From assembly GCA_017404265.1 (NCBI GenBank), contig JAFRCS010000015.1:62001-126000 (forward strand): a DNA stretch of 64,000 nucleotides, read 5' to 3'. Each line of letters starts with the position of its first letter. Position 1 is the stretch's first letter. The position numbers and the translations under genes were made by a program. Below are positions 8,171 through 16,460 of the stretch, piece after piece. Under the pieces are notes generated by a model. The model was not told the DNA's origin. It worked only from the letters and a program-made list of their open reading frames with translations, and searched no databases. The stretch comes from Mogibacterium sp. Lineage in GTDB: Bacteria; Bacillota; Clostridia; Peptostreptococcales; Anaerovoracaceae.

Positions 8171-9334
8171 TTATGTCCAGTAATAATTCAGTCTGTGCTT
8201 TCCTTCGCGGGCATCCTTATATTCCCTGAAGAACTTAAGCGCTGCGTCGTAATACAGCTCTTCCGCTCTCTCCATCGCCTCTTCAGGGCTTATGCTGCCG
8301 TGCGCCAGAGGTATGATCTTTCCGATACCGCAGTCAAAGAGTCCTTCCCAGCCTTCCCCCAGGCATCCGACTATCGCGGTGACCGTCACCTCTTTCTCCT
8401 TTGCCCTTTTGCCAATGCCCTGCATGGCCTTTCCGTGCAGGCTCTGGAAGTCGGCTCTGCCCTCGCCCGTTATGACCAGGTCGGCTCCGGCGAGCGCTTT
8501 ATCGAACCCCGTAAGGTCAAGCATTATTTCTATTCCCGGCCTAAGCTCTGCGCCAAGCAATGCATACAGCGCGGCACCTATGCCTCCCGCGGCACCGGCT
8601 CCGGCCACCCTGTCGCAGTCGATGCCGGTAAGATCCAGTATCACATCTCTGTAATTGCGCATGCCTCTTTCCAGCTCTGCAAGAGTTTCTTCATCCGCGC
8701 CTTTCTGCGGTCCGTATACATATGTTGCTCCGTTTTTTCCCGTGAGCGGATTGTCTACGTCGCACATCACGCTTAGGCGCGCTTCCGCAAGCCTCTTGTC
8801 AAGGCATGAAAGATCGATATGGGACACATCCGCAAGGTCTCGCCCCCTGCCCTCAAGCTCATTGCCGTCTTCGTCAAAAAAAGCAGCGCCCAGGGCTCTC
8901 ATAAATCCCATTCCGCCGTCATTGGTAGCGGAGCCGCCTATGGCTATCGTTATGTCTTCCGCTCCCTTTTCAAGAGCATCAAGCAGAAGCTCTCCGGTGC
9001 CGGAGGAAGTAGCCTCCATCGGATCTCTTCTGTCTTCAGGAACCAGAGTCAGGCCCGATGCGGACGCCATTTCTATCACAGCTCTGCCGTCATCGAAGAG
9101 AGCGTACTTCGCATAAGCCGGTTCCATCAGCGGTCCGTGCACTTCGACAGTCACAGCTTTTGCATCCGAAGAAGCGAGCACAGCGTCTACCGTGCCCTCT
9201 CCTCCGTCCGCCAGCGGTATACTGACAGTTTCGACTTCACCGAACACTTCGCGGGCTGCAGCTTTGAGCAGCTCCGCCGCGCGTGATGAGTCGATGCTTC
9301 CTTTGAAAGAATCGCTTGCGAATACAAGTTTCAT
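8171..9334 (-). CDS. glycerate kinase (GlxK/GckA family)
   Basis: 387 residues, the usual length of class II glycerate kinases. It opens with MKLVFASDSFKGSIDS and contains GSATNDGGMGFMRALG and VITGEGRADFQS, both typical of the family. The enzyme phosphorylates D-glycerate with ATP, giving 2- or 3-phosphoglycerate depending on the member. Its start lies three bases after the stop of the D-2-hydroxyacid dehydrogenase gene, with only a weak ribosome site, so the two are translationally coupled and form a hydroxypyruvate to glycerate to phosphoglycerate route into glycolysis. Confidence 0.9.
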   Translation of the reverse strand: MKLVFASDSFKGSIDSSRAAELLKAAAREVFGEVETVSIPLADGGEGTVDAVLASSDAKAVTVEVHGPLMEPAYAKYALFDDGRAVIEMASASGLTLVPEDRRDPMEATSSGTGELLLDALEKGAEDITIAIGGSATNDGGMGFMRALGAAFFDEDGNELEGRGRDLADVSHIDLSCLDKRLAEARLSVMCDVDNPLTGKNGATYVYGPQKGADEETLAELERGMRNYRDVILDLTGIDCDRVAGAGAAGGIGAALYALLGAELRPGIEIMLDLTGFDKALAGADLVITGEGRADFQSLHGKAMQGIGKRAKEKEVTVTAIVGCLGEGWEGLFDCGIGKIIPLAHGSISPEEAMERAEELYYDAALKFFREYKDAREGKHRLNYYWT

Positions 9335-9337
9335 TCT

Positions 9338-10309
9338 TTAATTCACCACGTTCACCGGTTTGCCCCCGGCCCAGGCGCGGATATTGTCCGCTGTAATGTC
9401 CATAATTCTCTGTCTGGCCTCTTTTGCCGCCCAGGATATATGAGGTGTTATGATGCAGTTTTTTGCCTTCAGAAGCGGATTATCCGCCTTTATAGGCTCA
9501 GTTGAAACCACATCCACAGCAGCTGCATAAACCTTGCCGCTTTCCAGAGCGTCAGCGAGATCCTGCTCATTGACCAGCGGCCCTCTGCTGTTGTTGATCA
9601 GTATCACGCCGTCCTTCATTTTTGCGATGTTGTCCCTGTTTATTATCCCTTCTGTCTCAGGGAAAAGCGGACAGTGCAGGAAGATGATATCCGATCGGCT
9701 GAGGAGTTCATCAAGCTCTACATATTCTGCAAGCGCTGCGCCTTCCTGAGACTTGAAAGCGTCATAAGCAAGCACTTCAAGATGCAGCGCGCCCAGTATC
9801 CTCGCAGTCTCCTTGCCTATCCTTCCGAGGCCTATGATACCCGCCGTCTTGCCGGCAAGTTCCATCATAGGGTAATCCCAGAAACACCAGTCGACATTGT
9901 TCTGCCATCTGCCTGATTTGACTTCCCTGTCGTGGTGTCCGATATGCGAACATATTTCCATAAGCAGGCTGACGGCATACTGGCTCACGATGTGAGTGCC
10001 GTATGTCGGCACATTGACCACGTCTATCCCCTTGCTGCGGGCATACTTGACGTCGACTACGTTGTATCCGGTCGCCAGTACGAATACCGCCCTGAGTTCA
10101 GGGCACTTGTCGATAGTGGCGGCGCTGACCGGCGTCTTGTTTATCACCGCGATATCCGCGTCTCCAATCCTCTCTGCTATCAGGTCTGATTCCGCATAAG
10201 CCGTGCGGTCATATACCGTTACTTCTCCGAATTCCTCAAGTTGAGTCCAGCTGAGATCCCCCGGGTTTTCCGTATATCCGTCAAGCACCACTATTTTATG
10301 TTTTTCCAT
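9338..10309 (-). CDS. D-2-hydroxyacid dehydrogenase, probable hydroxypyruvate reductase / glycerate dehydrogenase
   Basis: 323 residues. The NAD-binding motif is GLGRIG (in AGIIGLGRIGKET), and the catalytic Arg, Glu and His are found in INNSRGPLVNE, the following VDVVSTEP segment and TPHISWAA. NAD(P)H-dependent reduction of a 2-oxoacid such as hydroxypyruvate is expected; the adjacent glycerate kinase makes glycerate the likeliest product. The start at 10309 has GGAGGTG upstream; the open frame reaches 10342 but that codon lies in the preceding terminator. First gene of a two-gene operon. Confidence 0.85.
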   Translation of the reverse strand: MEKHKIVVLDGYTENPGDLSWTQLEEFGEVTVYDRTAYAESDLIAERIGDADIAVINKTPVSAATIDKCPELRAVFVLATGYNVVDVKYARSKGIDVVNVPTYGTHIVSQYAVSLLMEICSHIGHHDREVKSGRWQNNVDWCFWDYPMMELAGKTAGIIGLGRIGKETARILGALHLEVLAYDAFKSQEGAALAEYVELDELLSRSDIIFLHCPLFPETEGIINRDNIAKMKDGVILINNSRGPLVNEQDLADALESGKVYAAAVDVVSTEPIKADNPLLKAKNCIITPHISWAAKEARQRIMDITADNIRAWAGGKPVNVVN

Positions 10310-10323
10310 AAGGCACCTCCGCC

Positions 10324-10354
10324 TTAAACAAACAGCCGCCACACCGGGCGGCTG
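10324..10354 (-). terminator. terminator after the helical-repeat protein gene
   Basis: Stem CAGCCGCC (10333-10340)/GGCGGCTG (10347-10354) with a 6-base loop; read on the minus strand it is followed by TTTGTTT. It separates the 212-residue helical protein gene from the dehydrogenase-kinase operon. Confidence 0.75.
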
Positions 10355-10377
10355 CAGGTTTGTTTCAGTTTAAAATA

Positions 10378-11016
10378 TTATTCTCCTGTTTCAGGAGCCT
10401 CGATATCCTCTCCAAGATCCTTCAGGATCTCTCTTGCCTTTGTGCATGCAGGGCAGTCGCAGAACTGTTTGCCTTCAGCCTTCATGGCCTCAGCGTGTTT
10501 TCTGATCTGCTCAGCTGCTTCCTCACCGAAATTCTCTTTCACTTCAGGCTTGCTGAATGTGTCGATAACTTCGTCAAGGGATGAGATACCGGCCTTGAGC
10601 TGCTTGATGAATTCGCTCTCTGTAACCTTGTCAACTACCGGAGCTGCCTTGCCCTTGAGCTCATCAAGTGCCGGAGCTGCCTTTTCTTTGAGTTCATCGA
10701 TCTTAGGAGCTGCCTTCTCCTTCAGCTCATCGATCTTAGGAGCTGCCTTATCGGAGAATTTCTCAACTGCGTCTGTAAACTTCTCGCCAGCCTTTGTCAG
10801 CTTTTCATTGGCTTCTATCGATTTCTCGGAGAATTTCTCAGCCGACTCATTCAGCTTGTCCCATGCTTCGCTGCCCTTTTCTTTCAGCTCGTCAAACTTG
10901 TCGCCGTACTTTTCATCTGCCTCTGCGAGCCACTTTTCAGCTGCTTCCTTGAGTGGAGCATATACATGGCCGTCGAGCAGTTCTTTTACTTTATCTACCG
11001 TTTTCTTATCTGCCAT
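10378..11016 (-). CDS. highly charged helical protein with 11-residue repeats and a C-terminal CxCxxC motif
   Basis: 212 residues, rich in Lys, Glu and Ala, with no signal peptide or membrane segment. From residue 90 to 130 it carries three and a half tandem copies of an 11-mer of the type KAAPKIDELKE. The flanks (30-90) are similar amphipathic helix, recalling apolipoprotein, LEA-like or phasin-like proteins. Near the end, Cys186, Cys188 and Cys191 form CDCPAC, a possible metal or redox site. No family name can be given. The start has AGGAGGT six bases upstream and a TATAAT -10 candidate at 11062-11057. It sits after a STAS-kinase gene and before a terminator. Confidence 0.75.
   Translation of the reverse strand: MADKKTVDKVKELLDGHVYAPLKEAAEKWLAEADEKYGDKFDELKEKGSEAWDKLNESAEKFSEKSIEANEKLTKAGEKFTDAVEKFSDKAAPKIDELKEKAAPKIDELKEKAAPALDELKGKAAPVVDKVTESEFIKQLKAGISSLDEVIDTFSKPEVKENFGEEAAEQIRKHAEAMKAEGKQFCDCPACTKAREILKDLGEDIEAPETGE
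10627..10749 (-). repeat. tandem 33-base coding repeats (11-residue units)
   Basis: Encodes residues 90-130 of the helical protein: KAAPKIDELKE twice, then KAAPALDELKG and the partial KAAPVVDK. The nucleotide copies are also close to identical (CTCATCGATCTTAGGAGCTG recurs on the + strand), which points to recent duplication. Confidence 0.8.
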
Positions 11017-11080
11017 TTTGTTACCTCCTGTAAATAAGAAATATCCAGACATATGAATTATAGCATCCTTTGAAAAGTGA

Positions 11081-12685
11081 TTACAGACTCTTTACAAGCG
11101 TAAGTATATTGGCTCCGTCCTTGTACTCGTATAACACATCATCCATTGACTGCTTGACCATGAAGATGCCCAGGCCTCCCACAGGACGGTCATCCGCTGA
11201 GAGTGTAACGTCCGGGTCCTCTTTAGCAAGCGGGTCATAAGGCTTGCCGTGGTCGAGGAAGGTTATTTTCACCTGTACCGGATCATCTTTCACTTCTACC
11301 CTGACGGTGGCTCTGCCTTTGTCCGGCTTGTAAGCGTACTTGGCAATGTTTATGAATATCTCTTCAACAGCCAGATCTATCTGCATCTGCGACTTCATGG
11401 AACAGCCTACCTTTTCAAGGCGCTCATCCACGAATGCCGTGACTGTGTCCAGATTTTCTTCAGTGGCTTCTATATCGAGCTCATCCTTTGGCGCTTCTCT
11501 CTTAAGGTCCACATCGAAAAGTAAAGTATCGTACTTGTCAAGGAGTTCGATGAGTTCTTTCGTCCAGAGGTCGATCTCCGCCTTGCGTGCCGGATCCTCA
11601 AGACCTTTGCGCCTAATCGATCGTCTGATGAGCCTTGTGTATCCTACTATGCGCGCCTTGTCTTCCACGCTTTTGATGACCTCTTCATCATCGGTCTCAA
11701 GATATGCCCTCAGGGTCTTCTGCCAGAACTTATGCGCTGTCTCAAGGTCAAAGCCCTGGAATTTCTTTATGGCCTCATGATCGATCTCGAAGAATCCGGA
11801 GTAAGCGTTGAACATCGAAGCAAGTTCGAATACCGGGTTGCCGACAGCCAGTGTATCCATGTCGATGAGCAGCACCTCGTCGTTCTGGAGCTCCAGATTC
11901 TTTGTGTGGTAGTCGCCGTGGATCATGTGATTGTCCTGAGGTACGGCTTCTATCATGGAAAGCAGTTTCTTTGCCTTGTCTTCAGGCAGGTAGTCCTGCA
12001 TGAATTTTGCCCAGCCAACGACAGTCTCCTTCATGTCAGGCAGCTTGCCTTCAGGAACCAGCGTCGAGTGTATGAGCTTGAGCATCTTGACGTACTCCTG
12101 TACGCACCAGTCGAGCTTCTCAGGCTCATCGGCGATCATCCTTGAGAAAGACGTCGCGTTGAGAAACTCGAATACTGAGCCGTAGCTGTCGCCCACGCGC
12201 ACCACGTCATATGAGATGGCAGTCGGGATCCCGAGTATCAGGGCAAGCCTCGCCACCTCACGCTCATGCTGTATGTCATCCAGTGAGTCCGGATCATTGA
12301 ATACCTTGACAACGTTGTCCTTGTCGACACGGTAGATGGTACCGTTTGCGCCGCGTCCTATCTCCTCGCACCCTTCTACGGATACCTGACGGTAGGCTTT
12401 TTCCACGCTCATCATCTCGGTAAATCCTGTCATTTCGAAAACCTCGAACACTTCGGATGAAACATTTATCACGCGAAGCGTAGGGTTATCCTTTCTGAGC
12501 CGCAGGATCACGCGAAGACCGGCACTCGAGATATACTCGAGCGCTGATGCATCAAGATTAACGGAAGCCGGCTTCTTATCGCCTATGGCTTCGTGTATTT
12601 CATTCTCGACATCACCGGAATTGCCTGAGTCTATGCGTCCCTCAAGCGCGATCGTGACGATGTCATTGTCCCATTTGATATTCAT
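11081..12685 (-). CDS. three-domain regulator: STAS - aminoglycoside-phosphotransferase-like kinase - HATPase anti-sigma domain
   Basis: 534 residues. Residues 1-100 are a STAS domain with NLDASALEYISSAGLRVILR, the Ser pair being the usual phosphorylation region of anti-anti-sigma factors. Residues about 108-310 are an APH/choline-kinase fold with catalytic loop HGDYHTKN (His256) and LIDMDT. Residues about 400-534 are a HATPase domain of the RsbW type, with EEIFINIAKYAY, DHGKPYDP and VGGLGIFMVKQ. It looks like a partner-switching module with antagonist, kinase and anti-sigma parts in one chain. It lies 11 bases after a single STAS gene, probably cotranscribed. Target unknown; no sigma factor gene is in the window. 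Confidence 0.8.
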   Translation of the reverse strand: MNIKWDNDIVTIALEGRIDSGNSGDVENEIHEAIGDKKPASVNLDASALEYISSAGLRVILRLRKDNPTLRVINVSSEVFEVFEMTGFTEMMSVEKAYRQVSVEGCEEIGRGANGTIYRVDKDNVVKVFNDPDSLDDIQHEREVARLALILGIPTAISYDVVRVGDSYGSVFEFLNATSFSRMIADEPEKLDWCVQEYVKMLKLIHSTLVPEGKLPDMKETVVGWAKFMQDYLPEDKAKKLLSMIEAVPQDNHMIHGDYHTKNLELQNDEVLLIDMDTLAVGNPVFELASMFNAYSGFFEIDHEAIKKFQGFDLETAHKFWQKTLRAYLETDDEEVIKSVEDKARIVGYTRLIRRSIRRKGLEDPARKAEIDLWTKELIELLDKYDTLLFDVDLKREAPKDELDIEATEENLDTVTAFVDERLEKVGCSMKSQMQIDLAVEEIFINIAKYAYKPDKGRATVRVEVKDDPVQVKITFLDHGKPYDPLAKEDPDVTLSADDRPVGGLGIFMVKQSMDDVLYEYKDGANILTLVKSL

Positions 12686-12696
12686 TTACCGTGCTC

Positions 12697-12996
12697 CTAC
12701 TCAATCGTCAGGATATCTGAAAAGCCCGTTACATCAAAAATCTCGCGGATCTCGTCGGAGACATTCCTTACTGTCATGCTGCCTTTTACGTTCATGGTCT
12801 TCTGTGCTGAAAGCAGCACGCGAAGTCCGGCACTTGAAATATATTCAAGTTCAGTAAAGTCGAACACCAGACAGTTTGCGCACTCTGTTGCTGAATTGAG
12901 TTCTTCCTCCAGCTGAGGCGCGGTAAGTGTGTCCAGTCTTCCTTTAAGGGCTATTACCATTTCGGTATCATTTGGGGTTTTGTTAATATCAAGCAT
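12697..12996 (-). CDS. STAS-domain anti-sigma factor antagonist
   Basis: 99 residues, a single STAS domain. The signature VFDFTELEYISSAGLRVLLS matches SpoIIAA/RsbV-type proteins, and its Ser-Ser-Ala loop is the usual phosphorylation site. It is closely similar to the N-terminal domain of the next gene, which suggests duplication within the operon. The start at 12996 has AAGGAGG seven bases upstream, and a TATAAT lies at 13026-13021. Expected role: binding an anti-sigma HATPase, possibly that of its neighbour. Confidence 0.85.
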   Translation of the reverse strand: MLDINKTPNDTEMVIALKGRLDTLTAPQLEEELNSATECANCLVFDFTELEYISSAGLRVLLSAQKTMNVKGSMTVRNVSDEIREIFDVTGFSDILTIE

Positions 12997-13062
12997 ATAC
13001 AGTTCCTCCTTATCCTGTATATTATACAATAAATCAGCGAATTTTGTATCTGTTTAGAGATA

Positions 13063-15273
13063 CTAGAATATAAGTGTTTTATCGCCGGAAGCCGATCTTT
13101 CTATGCGGTGAACGCCTCCCTTTCTGTCGGTCAGCGTTTTTTCGGCTACCGGATGCTCGCTTATCATTAGCGGGATGCCCCTCTCGTCTGAGACACCGGT
13201 CTCATGAGAAGGCATGTACAGCTTTACTCCAAGTTCCTTATACGCAAGTCTCGCCTGTTCATTGAAGACGTTGAGCCCGTAATCTCCAAAGACCTTGACA
13301 CCCGCCTGACTGAACTTCTCTATCCATCCGAGGTTGCCTATCAGTATGCCGCACTCCCTGCACGCGTCTGCTATCTCATCAAAGTGTTCTTCAATGTATC
13401 TGTCGAGTTTCCCCTTCGACACGTTCAGTATGTACGGAACTGTGCCCGGTACAAATTCCCTGCCTTCTGCCTTCGCGGCCATGAAATCCTGGAGCGCGAC
13501 AGGTCTGATACCGCTCGCGTCTACCTTGCTCTGCCATTCGCCTGCATCCAGAACGGTTCTTCCGAGATCTTCATCATCTCTTATGACGCCGGCCGCATTC
13601 TTGCTCAGCGCAGGCGCTCTGTTCTCAATTACCTGCCTTTTGCGGCGTCTGATGAGTTCTTCAGCCGCCTCGCGTCTCATTCTGTTGACTATGGAAAGAG
13701 GCATCATGATGTCATCATCCATCTGTATGTCTATGCCGGTAAGTCCCGGGCTGAACGGAGTCTCGCCAAGCCTGTCGAGAGAGGACTCTATCCTCTCCTT
13801 GTCAGTCGCGACTTTTTCCGCGCGCTTTATCACGTGGTCTGCGTTTATCTCGACGCTGCTGTTTGCTCTTACGTCAGTCATGATAAGCACAGGGAACTGT
13901 CCCTCTCTTGCCGTGAATGCCATGGTCACAGGCAGTTTCTTCTCAGGCGTCTCAAGAGCGGCCTCGAGCAGCTTTTTATCTGTAACCTTGTAGACAGCAT
14001 CGCCTGTGAATGCTCCTCTGGCAAAATCGCCCGCGAGTATGCATCCGTCTCCTATATCCTTCACATACGTGACCACTCCTCCCGCAGGCGAATTGACCAG
14101 GTAATCATCTTCTTCACTTATGAACTCTATGCCGTCGCCCATATCAAGCACCATGCCCTGTTCTTTTGCAGACCGGGCAAGTTCTATGCATACAAGCTCG
14201 CGGCCGCGTTTCAGCGCTCCGCGGGCTGCTGCCCTCTCGTCCTTTTCGCTGACCTTGTTCTCGCTGTCGATGACAGCTATCACGCGGCCCAGAAGCAGTC
14301 CCTGGTTTTTAGGGCTGGCTCCGGAAAGCAGATCCTCACCCGGGTTCCCGTGAAGATATCCTTCCGTGAAATCCCCGCGGTTGAATATCTGTCTGAGATC
14401 GAGCATGTCGTTCTCATCGACCGAATACAGTTCTGCCGCCTTCTTTGTTCCGTGTTCCTTTACAAGCTCATAAAACAGGTCTATGTACTTGCGGTAGATC
14501 TTAGTCACTATCGCCACGTATTCAGGGCTCTTCATGCGTCCTTCTATCTTGAAGGATGAGGCTCCTGACATCACGAGTTCAGGTATCCTCTCTATCAGAC
14601 AAAGATCCTTTGGGCTGAGCGCGTAATACGCCTCACCGCTGTCGCCTCTGTAGGCATGTCTGCAAGGCTGAGCGCAGGTACCGCGGTTCCCCGTGCGGCC
14701 GCTTCCGCCTCCCAGCATGCGGCTCATCTGGCACTGTCCCGAATAGCACATGCACAGCGCCCCGTGTATAAACACCTCGATATCCATCGGCGGTTCCATG
14801 GCCCTGCAGCATGCGGCCAGATCCGTGATCTCATCAAGCGAAAGCTCTCTTGCGGGAACGATCCTGCAAAAGCCCATCTTTGCCGCGGCCGAGACTCCCT
14901 CTTTATTGTAGAGAGTACCCTGCGTCGAGAGATGAAGCGGAAGATCCGGCAGATATTTATGCAGCAATCTGGCCAGGCCCATGTCCTGGATAATGACGCC
15001 GTCGACTCCGAGCCCGTATATGTAATTGCAGTAGTCGAATGCCCTCGCAAGCTCACCGTCAGTTATCAGGGTATTGATGGTCATGTAGACCTTGACTCCG
15101 TGCGTGTGAGCGTAGTTTATAGCATCCGGCAGTTCTTCATCGCTGAAGTTGTCGGCAAATATCCTGGCATTGAAAGCCATGCCTCCCATGTATACGGCAT
15201 CCGCGCCGTTGTTAACGGCTGCGATCAGATGCCTTTTGCCTCCTACAGGAGCCAGCAGTTCCGGTCTGTTCAT
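13063..15273 (-). CDS. U32 family peptidase / hydroxylase-like protein with C-terminal DUF3656-type extension
   Basis: 736 residues. The N-terminal U32 core begins MNRPELLAPVGGKRHLIAAV and carries the cysteine cluster CMCYSGQCQMSR followed by NRGTCAQPCR, conserved in U32 proteins and ligating an Fe-S cluster in characterised relatives. The long C-terminal part (about 380-736) is the extension seen in Clostridia and gammaproteobacterial RlhA. Family members are collagenase-like peptidases by name, but E. coli RlhA makes 5-hydroxycytidine in 23S rRNA, so RNA hydroxylation is as likely as proteolysis. AGGAGG lies eight bases before the ATG; a promoter is described at 15322-15295. Confidence 0.85.
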   Translation of the reverse strand: MNRPELLAPVGGKRHLIAAVNNGADAVYMGGMAFNARIFADNFSDEELPDAINYAHTHGVKVYMTINTLITDGELARAFDYCNYIYGLGVDGVIIQDMGLARLLHKYLPDLPLHLSTQGTLYNKEGVSAAAKMGFCRIVPARELSLDEITDLAACCRAMEPPMDIEVFIHGALCMCYSGQCQMSRMLGGGSGRTGNRGTCAQPCRHAYRGDSGEAYYALSPKDLCLIERIPELVMSGASSFKIEGRMKSPEYVAIVTKIYRKYIDLFYELVKEHGTKKAAELYSVDENDMLDLRQIFNRGDFTEGYLHGNPGEDLLSGASPKNQGLLLGRVIAVIDSENKVSEKDERAAARGALKRGRELVCIELARSAKEQGMVLDMGDGIEFISEEDDYLVNSPAGGVVTYVKDIGDGCILAGDFARGAFTGDAVYKVTDKKLLEAALETPEKKLPVTMAFTAREGQFPVLIMTDVRANSSVEINADHVIKRAEKVATDKERIESSLDRLGETPFSPGLTGIDIQMDDDIMMPLSIVNRMRREAAEELIRRRKRQVIENRAPALSKNAAGVIRDDEDLGRTVLDAGEWQSKVDASGIRPVALQDFMAAKAEGREFVPGTVPYILNVSKGKLDRYIEEHFDEIADACRECGILIGNLGWIEKFSQAGVKVFGDYGLNVFNEQARLAYKELGVKLYMPSHETGVSDERGIPLMISEHPVAEKTLTDRKGGVHRIERSASGDKTLIF

Positions 15274-15294
15274 AGCAATGTCCTCCTGATGAAA

Positions 15295-15322
15295 ATATTA
15301 GCATACTTTTCATAGATGTCCA
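15295..15322 (-). promoter_or_regulatory. promoter of the U32 gene
   Basis: On the minus strand TGGACA (15322-15317), 16 bases, TAATAT (15300-15295), ending 21 bases before the start codon. Confidence 0.5.
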
Positions 15323-15347
15323 CGATTTGTACAAAATGGAGTTCACA

Positions 15348-15388
15348 TTGTCAACCGTATTGATAATCAATTAACGCAGTATTAATAT
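15348..15388 (+). promoter_or_regulatory. birA promoter with possible BirA half-sites
   Basis: TTGATA (15360-15365), 17 bases, TAATAT (15383-15388). Overlapping it, TTGTCAACC (15348-15356) resembles the left half of the BirA operator (TTGTTAACC type), and TTAAC (15371-15375) could be a degraded right half. The promoter is moderate evidence; the operator is weak. Confidence 0.45.
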
Positions 15389-15438
15389 TTTAGTTAGTGA
15401 ATACTACCCCTTTTGTAAGAGAGAATGAAGGTTGGAAA

Positions 15439-16413
15439 ATGAGTACGAAGGATACGGTTCTGGAATTGTTTGAGAAAAACAGAGGCTTTTACATTTCCGG
15501 ACAGCAGATCGCTTCAGAACTGAATATCACAAGAACGGCGGTATGGAAAGCCGTCAAGATCCTTCAAAAGGAAGGCTATAAAATAGAAGCAGTCACTAAC
15601 AGGGGCTACTGTCTCGATAAGGACGCTGACGTACTTTCCGTGCGCGGCATCCGCAGCCGCCTGAGTGAGGAATGCGCGGGTCTAAGACCCGAGGTGTTCC
15701 TAAGCGTAGGCTCTACCAACACGCTCTGCCATGAAAAGGCCAGAAGCGGCGAAGCTGAGGGCTATGTTGCAGTCGCCGGAGCTCAGACAGCGGGCAGAGG
15801 CCGCAGAGGAAGATCTTTCTACTCCCCTGCCGGTACCGGCGTCTACATGAGCTTATTGCTCAGACCGCAAGGTTTTACTGGAGATCAGGTTCTGGGACTG
15901 ACGACAATGGCAGCAGTAGCGGTCAGCGAATCCATCGAAGCCCTGTCCGGTAAAAAAGCTGAGATAAAATGGGTCAATGACATCTTTGTCGATGGTAAGA
16001 AAGTCTGCGGCATACTGTCAGAGGCGTTGTATGAAGTGCCTTCCGGAGCTCTCCAGTGCGTGATAGTCGGTATTGGCATCAATGCGTACGCTCCAGAAGC
16101 CGGCTTCCCTCCTGAGATATCCGAATCAGCAGGCTGTGTATTCGATAAGCCAGAGGTAGATCTTAAAAACAGCCTTGTGGCAGAAGTGCTCAACCGCTTC
16201 ATGAAGTACTACGACGATCCGAAGAGCGACGCGGTATATGACGAATACAGGACACGTTCCATGGTTATAGGCAAGGACGTAAAAGTCCTTAAAAAAGACT
16301 CGGCCTTGAAGGCTCACGTTCTGGATATAGACAGGGACTGCGGTCTGGTGGTCCGTTATCCGGACGGTACGGAAGAAGTACTGAACTCCGGTGAGATCAG
16401 CATCAGAGTATAA
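15439..16413 (+). CDS. birA: bifunctional biotin--protein ligase / biotin operon repressor
   Basis: 324 residues. The N-terminal winged helix (about 1-65; QIASELNITRTAVWKAVK) is a DNA-binding domain, so this is the repressor-type BirA. The ligase domain has the biotin/AMP loop GRGRRGRSF and KWVNDIFVDGKKVCGILSEA with the catalytic Lys, followed by the small C-terminal SH3-like domain. It makes biotinyl-AMP and biotinylates carboxylase or decarboxylase carrier domains, and represses biotin genes when biotin is ample. The start at 15439 has GAAGGTTGG upstream; 14 further codons upstream are open to a GTG at 15397 that would nearly coincide with the transcript start. Confidence 0.9.
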   Translation: MSTKDTVLELFEKNRGFYISGQQIASELNITRTAVWKAVKILQKEGYKIEAVTNRGYCLDKDADVLSVRGIRSRLSEECAGLRPEVFLSVGSTNTLCHEKARSGEAEGYVAVAGAQTAGRGRRGRSFYSPAGTGVYMSLLLRPQGFTGDQVLGLTTMAAVAVSESIEALSGKKAEIKWVNDIFVDGKKVCGILSEALYEVPSGALQCVIVGIGINAYAPEAGFPPEISESAGCVFDKPEVDLKNSLVAEVLNRFMKYYDDPKSDAVYDEYRTRSMVIGKDVKVLKKDSALKAHVLDIDRDCGLVVRYPDGTEEVLNSGEISIRV

Positions 16414-16456
16414 AAAAACGGGCATCCGGATAATGAGCCGGATGCCCTCTTTTATT
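16412..16456. terminator. bidirectional terminator between birA and the deaminase gene
   Basis: Ten-base stem GGGCATCCGG (16420-16429)/CCGGATGCCC (16438-16447) with loop ATAATGAG, flanked by seven A on the left and TCTTTTATT on the right, serving both converging genes. Confidence 0.9.
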
Positions 16457-16460
16457 GCGT

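Noticed and set aside
10627..10749. CRISPR-like array
   Set aside because: The repeats are contiguous 33-base coding units without spacers.
13204..14559. 451-residue open frame opposite the U32 gene
   Set aside because: Shadow of a conserved gene; no ribosome site or family features.
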